Source of the DNA: Nigrospora sphaerica
Taxonomy: Eukaryota; Ascomycota; Sordariomycetes; Amphisphaeriales; Apiosporaceae
Direction: 5' to 3'
NCBI GenBank assembly: GCA_018287875.1
Contig: JAGVVL010000001.1
Span: 7,564,001 to 7,628,000, forward strand
Length of the DNA: 64,000 nucleotides
The position numbers were made by a program, and so were the translations under genes. Below the pieces are notes generated by a model, which ran no database searches, was not told the DNA's origin, and worked only from the letters and a program-made list of their open reading frames with translations. Shown in pieces: positions 57,023 to 64,000 of this stretch; within the stretch, counting starts at the first letter, position 1; the number at the start of each line of letters is the position of its first letter.

Positions 57023-58682
57023 ATGCCCGCGTATGTCACCCTCCCGACGCTGTCCGTTGGCGCCTCTCGCGAGTGGACCCGGAACTGACCTCGACGAACA
57101 GGCCAGGCGACCAGCACAGCTCCATCGCCAACCCTTTCGAGGAGGCGAAGCCTCGCATCTCAGAGTTCACGGCGATTGAAATTGCCACTCTGCAGTCGAG
57201 GCTCGAAAAGCAGCTGGGACCTGAGTATCTCTCGGCCCGCAGCGGCCCTTCGGGTCAAAAGGTGCACTACATTGCCGCTGAGAAATGCATCGCTCTCGCC
57301 AACGAGGTATTTGGCTTCAACGGCTGGTCCTCGGCGATCCAAAACATCCAGGTCGACTTTGTCGATGAGAACCCACAAACCCTCAAGATCTCGCTGGGTC
57401 TCTCCGTCATTATCCGGGTAACGCTGCGCGATGGCACTTACCACGAGGACATCGGCTACGGCCACATCGAGAACTGCAAAGGCAAAGCTGCTGCCTTTGA
57501 GAAGGCAAAGAAGGAGGGCACCACGGACGCCCTGAAGCGGGCGCTGAGAAACTTCGGCAACGTACTGGGCAACTGCATTTACGACAAGGACTACTTAGCC
57601 AAGGTGACCAAAATCAAGGTCGGCCCTACCAAATTCGACGAGGACAACCTGCATCGCCATGTCGACTTCCAAAAGAAGCAACCGGTCGTTACGTGCGACA
57701 CGCGTGGGCCGACAGAGCAAAAGCCTGCCGGCAATGCCGCCCCGCCGCCTCCCCCCGCCGGTATGTTATCTCTTCCGACAAGGTTCTTCTGAGCATACGT
57801 GACTGATTTTTCTGCCACTCAGAGTCGATGGACTCGTTGGACCAATCGCTTGACGACGATTTTGGCGATTTTGATATGGCCGATTTCGGTGTTACGGAAG
57901 ACGGTCACCCAGATGAGGTGATATTACCGGCTTCCCATGGCATGGGCAACAAGGCTTCTACCACGGGGGCCGCAGGACAACCGAATCCTATGCAGCCGCC
58001 CACACGAACACTCGGCCGGACGGTCTCGAACGGGCCTCCTCCCCGACCGCCCCCGCAGACACCCCAGCAGGTGCAGCAACGTCCAGCCGGTTCTGTGCGT
58101 GGTCGCCCGAATCCCCCTCCCAACACGCGCACTGGTGCGCCGGGTGGAGGGGCACCTGCCCAGGGTCCGCAAAGTAGGGCCACCACACCACCTCCCGCCG
58201 GAGACCAGCCCCCGGCACCCGTAGCCTTCTTCTCGGCACGGGCGGTGCAGCAGCTCCCCGAGGATGCACCGCCTGGTACAGCAAGTGTCGGGACCGAGGG
58301 GGCCAAACTCTTTGACCCCCATGCCGACAGCCCTTCGATTCGAAAGACGCCAGGAATCGACCACAGAACCTCTAAACCCGTCGGCCGAAATGGCCAACAC
58401 GTGGCTCCCACGAAAAGAGATGACGACTCGGTGCCCCCTGTCACTCTCTCCAACGGCAGGGCTAGCCTTGGGAACGCAACGAATCCGTCTCTAGCGAACG
58501 CCCGACAAATTGGGGCGCCGGGGGGCATGAGTCCCCGCGGTAACAGGGGCCAATTTCGGCCGCTGAGTGTGAAGCGACCCGCCGAGGGAGGGGCCCGACC
58601 ACCACTGAACGAAATGTCGACGAATAGCAACACGAGCGCTGATGCAACTGCCGATGCTAAGAGGCAAAAGACATCATCATGA
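57023..58682 (+). CDS. rad52: Recombination mediator Rad52
   Basis: Loads Rad51 on RPA-coated ssDNA and anneals complementary strands in double-strand-break repair. 508 residues come from exons 57023-57030, 57102-57760 and 57823-58682. The first coding exon has 8 nt only (ATGCCCGC). Splicing across 57031-57101 gives MPA-PGDQHSSIANPFEEAKPRISEF, the usual fungal N-terminus. The annealing domain covers about residues 15-200, with ALANEVFGFNGWSS, IGYGHIENCKGKA and EGTTDALKRALRNFGNVLGN as landmarks. The second half is disordered: an acidic SLDDDFGDFDMADF stretch just after intron 2, Pro-rich repeats, and VAFFSARAVQQLP, which may be a Rad51/RPA contact (inference). No frameshift or missing core motif. 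Confidence 0.97.
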
Positions 58683-59608
58683 AGGAGGTGGGCTGGAGAG
58701 AAGTAGAGAAGGAAGGGCGAATAGTTCTTGTCTTACAACGCTCGGCGTCTGGTGTACTTGCTTGCTGGCATTAGTAGCGTGGTGGCATGAGGTTCAGGTC
58801 GGGGCGTTGAGGTATTACGAAGCTGCGGTGACTTTGTGGGCATGGTCGAAAGTCAGGTCGCCTGATATACGACGGCCGAGGGAACACTTGCCTACAGGGG
58901 CAGCCGGCCTAGCTCACTCATATCGGATGATCAAAGTAGGTATTCACGATAGAGTCGCATTGCAGATGAAACGAATTGCATTAAGTAACTTCTACACCAG
59001 GGGGTATAAAACACGGCCGATCCCATCAACGGGCCCTGCTCTTGGTGCAGTAGATCCCAGCAGCGCTGTGGAACAAACGATAAACAGGCCGATGGACCTA
59101 GCAGCCAGTCGATAGCCTCGCCCGACATAATTCCTATTCCGACTCCGATACTCCCGCTTAAACGATGAGGGCAAGCCCAGACGCTGCCGCCTCGCAGTGG
59201 CCCACAGCCGGCAAGCGTTGCCGCAGCTGTGTAACCCTCGTCGGCGAGTAATCGGGCAGCCGGTTCCAAGCGCCTGTCGCGCGCATAGGGCGGGTTATAG
59301 TACATAGGGGGTGGCGGCCCCAACCGTTGCCGCCGTGGGGCGCAGTATAGGGTGCCCCATCAAACCACGGGTTTAGGGGGAAGGCGTTGCGCGCCTCTTC
59401 TCCATTTCGCCCTCCCCGCCCCCCCTCCCCCGGTCGGGTCATAATTGTACTTCGTCTTGGGGGTTTCGTGTGTGTGTGTGTGTGTGCGTTGCGCGTGTGT
59501 TGCGCGTGTGTTGCGCGTGTATGGGTTTGTGAGTTGATTGGGGTTCGGTGGTGTTCGGTCGTTTCGTGTTATTCACGGTAGGCCCGGGTTGCTGCCGCCC
59601 GCCCCGTC
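58683..59608. other. Spacer 3' of rad52
   Basis: Contains the rad52 3' UTR and a GT-rich tract (59467-59522). No gene was recognised. Confidence 0.55.
59490..59522 (+). repeat. Three 11-bp tandem units next to a GT microsatellite
   Basis: TGCGCGTGTGT twice and TGCGCGTGTAT once, directly after a GT dinucleotide run (59467-59486). It probably grew out of the dinucleotide repeat. Confidence 0.75.
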
Positions 59609-59830
59609 TTAGCGGGACCCCCAACGCCAGCCTGGAGACGCCGGGGGCGACGGGGCCGTCGAGCGGTCGCTGTCCATGGAGCGCTTCTCGGGCGAGGGCG
59701 AGCGGCGCGCCGGGGCGGCGGCGGCGGCAACGCCGTCGGCCGTGGGTGAGGACGGGCCCTGGCGGGCCTGGCGCCACGATGTGTAGACCTGCTTGCACAG
59801 GTGCGCCGACATGGTGTAGGTGGGCGACAT
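59609..59830 (-). CDS. Possible small protein, 73 residues
   Basis: Open frame starting MSPTYTMSAHLCKQVYTSW. The ATG lies in an excellent Kozak-like context (CCGCCACC ATG TCG) after an A/C-rich leader. The first 25 residues are balanced in composition and could fold as a short helix. The remainder is Ala/Pro/Ser-rich with SP and RSP motifs. I do not recognise a family. High-GC DNA produces chance frames of this size, so the call rests on the start context and the N-terminal composition. Confidence 0.35.
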   Translation of the reverse strand: MSPTYTMSAHLCKQVYTSWRQARQGPSSPTADGVAAAAAPARRSPSPEKRSMDSDRSTAPSPPASPGWRWGSR

Positions 59831-62800
59831 GGTGGCGGTTTGGGTGGTTGCGTTTATGGCCCCGAGGGCAAAGTTCAGGAAGGAAGCGGTAGGTAGTGGG
59901 GGGGCGGCGGGGGGGAAGGCGTAGGTGGGTTTTCTCTGCGGGAGCCGAGTTCGCACAGTTCGGGAGACGACGACGAGGCCGTGGACAGACGGTTGACGGG
60001 TAGGTCAGGTAGGGGTGGGAATCCGGGAGGCTGTGGAAACAAAAGCAAGGAGAAAGCGGCGTATAAGTCGAGGGGCAGCGCTGCGAGGGGGGAGGGGCCT
60101 AATAACAGGGAGAGAGAGTCCCTTTCCCCCTAGGTCCTTACTTAGGTAAGGTAAGCATTCCAGGGCGTGTGCATGGGGTTTGTACCTGTGTAACTAGGTA
60201 CGACGATGCGAACGATGGCCAAAGAGGCCATGTTCATTGCGTGACGGCGGCTTTCCACATGGTTTGACTCGCCCGCCAGGCGCAGCCCTGGCGGTAGTTG
60301 GTTGTAGGTGGGCTCAGGTGGGGCCGGGCGACAGACGGGCGAGCCGAAGTGGATGGGAAAAGCGCTGAAAGGCTGTCTCTCTCACGCCCATGCCCCAGCA
60401 ACGCCTCCAGCCCAACGCCCCTGGGGCACTTTTTGGCTTCCTTCCAATAGGTTGGAGACCGACAGACCAATCACACGCGTTCCAATACTGCTTACCCAGT
60501 GCTGCCTAGTTCCCGTCCCGGGCCCCGGCATCGTATGACCTCTGCCCGGACTCGGCCGCATTGGGACCACGAGCCTCGTCGGATGGCACCATCGGTTTTC
60601 AGCGAGAGGCCATGGCACCACTAAACAACCCTCCCCCCCCCCTTGCGTTAGAAGGCTGTCAGCGACGCCCGCCCCACGACACACGCGCGTGTTCGTCTAC
60701 TACCTACCTCGTAGTACAAACATCGCCTCGTCCCTTTCTCCATCCGCTGCTTCTTCCCCGTCCCGACTGTCCCGCCGTCCCATCGACCTGCCCCCTGTGC
60801 ATCCATCCCTCTCCCGTGATCTGCTGTTGGGGGATGGGGTTGTGAAGGTTTCGCTAGACGGGCGATCGGCCTGCCCTCCCTTGCCCGGTTCGGTTCGGGT
60901 CGGCAGCAGCCGCCCACTGGTAAATCCCAGCCCTACGGATTCCGAAGGACTGAAGGGCGAATATTCAGCCGCCCTGCCCCCCCCTTGCAGCCTTGGCCCG
61001 CAAGCTGATGGTGGGTACGGCGTATACTGCATGCGACTCTGACAACCCTCTCCTTACGACGCCCCATTCGGCCGGTTAAGTACCTCTGCTCAGCTTCCCT
61101 TCCTCGCCACCCCTCGTGCGTACGCTGCACATAGTACGAAGTGCCAAAGCGCAGCCGGCTCCGCCTCGGTCTCTTGGCCGTATCCCGCAAAGCCATCGAA
61201 CAAAGCCCATGCCGCCGCCCCACTTCGCTAATGAAGCCACAGGGGAATAGGAAGCTGATGCGTCGGGCATTTGCGAATGTGCGATAGTGCTGAGTAGCGG
61301 TAGACCATCTCGTCTCAGCTTTGGCGGGCTTCCTTAGCGGCCGCACCAAGTTGTGCCTTTGAGCTTCGTCTGGGTTTCGGCCCGGCTTGCGGAAGGCCGG
61401 GAGACCTCGGGTCGTTGGTGAGGGCGGCGGGGTTCTTGCCGGTCCCGTCCCCTGTCGACACGCCGTGGTCGGCCTCGTATCGGCATGTATCTGGCGGCTG
61501 CCCCAGATCTTCTCACGTGCGAGAGCCGGGACGGCCCCGCTAGCTGGCAGTGGGAAGATCGTATCGCGCGACATATTACAGCTTCTGTCTTCTACTTACT
61601 ACTCGGTCTGGTGCTGTCGCTGGACAAACCCTTGGGCGGGTGACTATGTTGGTTTGGGCACTCTAAGGCAACCCCCCCCTCCCCCAGGGTCCGCCTTCTT
61701 CCCCGCGTAATCGGTCATTTGTAAGAGAAAACCCCGGTACTACCCCTTATGGCACGGGTATTCTGTCCCCGCGAAAAGCAGCATCATGTGTATCAGCGGC
61801 ATAGGGTTTGCCACTTGGGGGTAGACAAAACAATGGGTTCGTTCAATCTGGTTGCAAAAGTCTCATGGGCTCTGAGACTCACTGACCTTGTTCGGCTAGT
61901 CTCGCATTCGGCCCATCCCCCCCCCCCCACACGCAACAGGTGAAGAGTCCTTCTCCCCTACCGCTGTTATTAAAGAGGCCTGCCGCCGAGGGCGTGCGTA
62001 CCTAGGTTCCGCGTACAAACGACCCATCATGGATGCGCTCAGGCAAGACGGCGGCCACGCGCTGGGCAACGTGCCACTGCCGCTTCGTTCAAAACACATT
62101 TCGTTTCCAGACACGGCGACCGGGAACTGCGCGGGACAATGTCGCACTTCGCCCAATGAATAAATGATCCTATCTTCTCTCGAACCCCTCATCGCCGCCC
62201 GCGCTGGGCCCGCTTCCGAGGCCCAGCCTTTGGGCAACCCCTCAGGACAAGGCCACTCAAGAGGGATGACAAATGTGTTGCCACTATGAATCGATACCGG
62301 CGCGTGGACGTTAGCCAGCTATTGCCGCGTCCGCTGCCCTCGCCGATCCCGTAGTCGCCGCCTTAACTGCTTGTGACGGCGGTAGGCTAGGGTATAGAAA
62401 ACCGATGGGATATACGCCCCTTTGGTGAGTACCTATCTGGCTAAAGGCCGCGGGCACTATAAAAGCAAGGTAATACCATGTATCAACTCTAATGGACGAC
62501 CGCTGGGATCTCCTGTATCAGACCCGGTAGTGTAGATGGAACGTAAAAGGCGACTGCTTCCGTGTTTTACCCAGCAACATCCAATACCTCCCAAACTCTA
62601 TGAATCAGAATGCCAAAGCAAGTAGGTTCATGAAGCTCGACTAAGATGTGAATCACTCCGCATTCGATATAGGAGATAAGTACAGTTTGGGAAGCGTAAG
62701 ATGTTCGTCATTCGCCGTTCCTGGTCCGTGTGAAGACCTTATACCAAACTTGTTAAAGACTTTGTACCTATTCCCTGAGGCTTTTTATCACCCTCGTGTT

Positions 62801-63394
62801 TCGTACTCTATCGCCAAATCCGAGTACTGTCGAGGATGACGGTGACGATTCTGGCAACCCTACGTCCCGCGACACAACTTGGGCTGCTGGCTCTTGTTAC
62901 GCCCACACACGCAGCGCCGTTGTGTAGCAGTAGCGTCCGAGTCTTCTCACCGACTGCGGACCTGATTTGGGAACCTCGCCCGGCCAACACCTGGTGAATC
63001 AGAATACAGGCGAGCAAGGGTGACCAATACACGCGCGCGCGCCCGCGCGAGGATGCTTACATTCCGTTGGCTTGGGGGATGGACCCACCGCCACGATGTG
63101 ACAGGGAAACCCCACCATGCCGTCCGATAGGCCGATAGCCACACCGGGCCCATCTGATTTCTCATAGCTGACTTATACGAAATCGTGAGCGGTCTTGCTT
63201 TGCGCTGGCGGCGGCGGCGGCGACGGCCGCCTTTGCTCTTCTTGCGGTGAAGCAGTTTGCCCGGCAGCAGCTCGAGTCGCCTTCTTCTCTTTTCTTCCCT
63301 GGCCTTCGGTTTGCGACCACAGCCGCCAAACCACTTATCTACCGCCCTTGACACCGAACCCGTGACCCATCGCGCTCCCCGTCCTCTCGCCTTC
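59831..63394. other. 3.6-kb gene-free stretch before the hemerythrin-like gene
   Basis: Frames of up to 213 codons (60933-61574, -) lack a family signature. TTACTTAGG/TAGG motifs occur near 60130-60150. Part of it must be the promoter of the gene at the right edge. Confidence 0.5.
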
Positions 63395-64000
63395 ATGCTC
63401 CTGTCCCGGCCGCTCCCTCGCTTCGTAGCCGCCACGACGACGACCCTGCCACTCTTGCCCGCCGCCGCCGCCGCCCTCCGGATCGCCAGCACCTGCGCCG
63501 CCGCCGTCGTGCCGCCGCCGTCCTTCTCCGCGACCGCTGTCCCCGCCCCGGCCGCCGTGCCCTTTCTCCCGGCCCGGCCCTTCTCCCAGGCCGCCGCCTG
63601 CGCCATGTCCGCGTCCGCCGCCGCCGCCGGCGCTCCCGCCCCCGTCGAGCCTCCCGTGCCCGAGGTCGCCGCCTCGACCTGCCCGGCCCCGCCCACCGTA
63701 GACACGACCACCGCCGCCGCCGCCCCCGCGGGCGAGGCCGCGGGCGGGGAAGCGCCGCTGCCGCCGCTGACGCCGGCCGAGCACCGCGTGTACAACCGGA
63801 TGGCTGACGGCATGGAGTACTACCACGCGCACTTCCGACAGACGTGGAACACGCTCTGGAGCGCCGCGGCGGCGGGCGGCCCCGCGCCCAAGCGGCCCGT
63901 CGCGCGCGCCCTCGTCGCCGAGGGCCTGCAGTTCGTGCGCCACCTTACCGTCCACCACGACATTGAAGAGACGCACATCTTCCCCGTCCTTGCCCGCAAG
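63395..64000 (+). CDS. Hemerythrin (HHE) domain protein, 5' part only
   Basis: The gene runs off the window. From ATG 63395 the frame is open to the end (202 codons). Starting near residue 125 it reads EHRVYNRMADGMEYYHAHF, then TWNTLWSA, and near the window end FVRHLTVHHDIEETHIFP. The spaced His and the HHDIEETHIFP motif are diagnostic of the di-iron four-helix hemerythrin fold. The first 70 residues (MLLSRPLPRFVAATTTTLP...) are rich in Arg/Ala/Thr and free of acidic residues, so a mitochondrial presequence is possible. A second in-frame ATG at 63605 (MSASAAAAG) or at 63800 could be the true start. Fungal HHE proteins are linked to iron or nitric-oxide chemistry, but few are characterised. 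The Pro/Ala-rich segment between is poorly constrained. Confidence 0.75.
   Translation, partial: MLLSRPLPRFVAATTTTLPLLPAAAAALRIASTCAAAVVPPPSFSATAVPAPAAVPFLPARPFSQAAACAMSASAAAAGAPAPVEPPVPEVAASTCPAPPTVDTTTAAAAPAGEAAGGEAPLPPLTPAEHRVYNRMADGMEYYHAHFRQTWNTLWSAAAAGGPAPKRPVARALVAEGLQFVRHLTVHHDIEETHIFPVLARK

Noticed and set aside
60933..61574. 213-codon - strand frame
   Set aside because: No domain, no plausible intron pattern and Arg-rich chance composition.

Overview
This window looks like nuclear DNA from a filamentous ascomycete, most likely a Sordariomycete. The protein-coding sequence is GC-rich. Genes carry short introns (about 50-90 bp) with GT..AG ends. The products are typically fungal: a Zn2Cys6 regulator, a Ste7/Mst7-type MAPKK, Rad52 beginning MPAPGDQ, and a Cdc27 that starts MAPTSSAI. 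The order or genus cannot be fixed from the sequence. A dispersed TAGG/CCTA tetranucleotide motif is common between genes. No bacterial-type operons, CRISPR arrays, rRNA or convincing tRNA genes were seen.

Left part (1-30.4 kb). This part is gene-poor and regulator-rich. About 11 kb without a recognisable gene leads to a TALE homeodomain factor (11165-12699, +). A 6.1 kb gap follows, then a six-exon Zn2Cys6 transcription factor (18842-22348, +) whose fifth intron holds a perfect 9-bp x 48 minisatellite. A converging single-exon gene of unknown function (23439-25352, -) comes next. Another 5 kb contains only microsatellites.

Middle part (30.4-46 kb). This part is compact and housekeeping-like: the APC/C subunit Cdc27 (-), the ER-targeting factor Snd2/TMEM208 (+), a DUF3605 protein (-), NADH-cytochrome b5 reductase (+), a stand-alone histone H4 (+), the MAPKK of the Fus3/Kss1/Pmk1 cascade (+) and a HAD-family hydrolase (-).

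Right part (46-64 kb). This part holds a large coiled-coil protein (+), a 1839-residue phospholipase D with PX, PH and two HKD motifs (-), the recombination mediator Rad52 (+), a possible 73-residue small protein (-), a 3.6 kb empty stretch, and the 5' end of a hemerythrin-like gene (+) cut by the window edge.

The genes do not form an obvious pathway or secondary-metabolite cluster. They cover cell cycle, chromatin, signalling, lipid signalling, DNA repair and transcriptional control. The most unusual structure is the intronic minisatellite in the Zn2Cys6 gene. The intron is 513 nt (171 codons), is open in the coding frame throughout, and is closed only by the TAG of its own 3' splice site. 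I found no clear evidence of a wholly new biological system.
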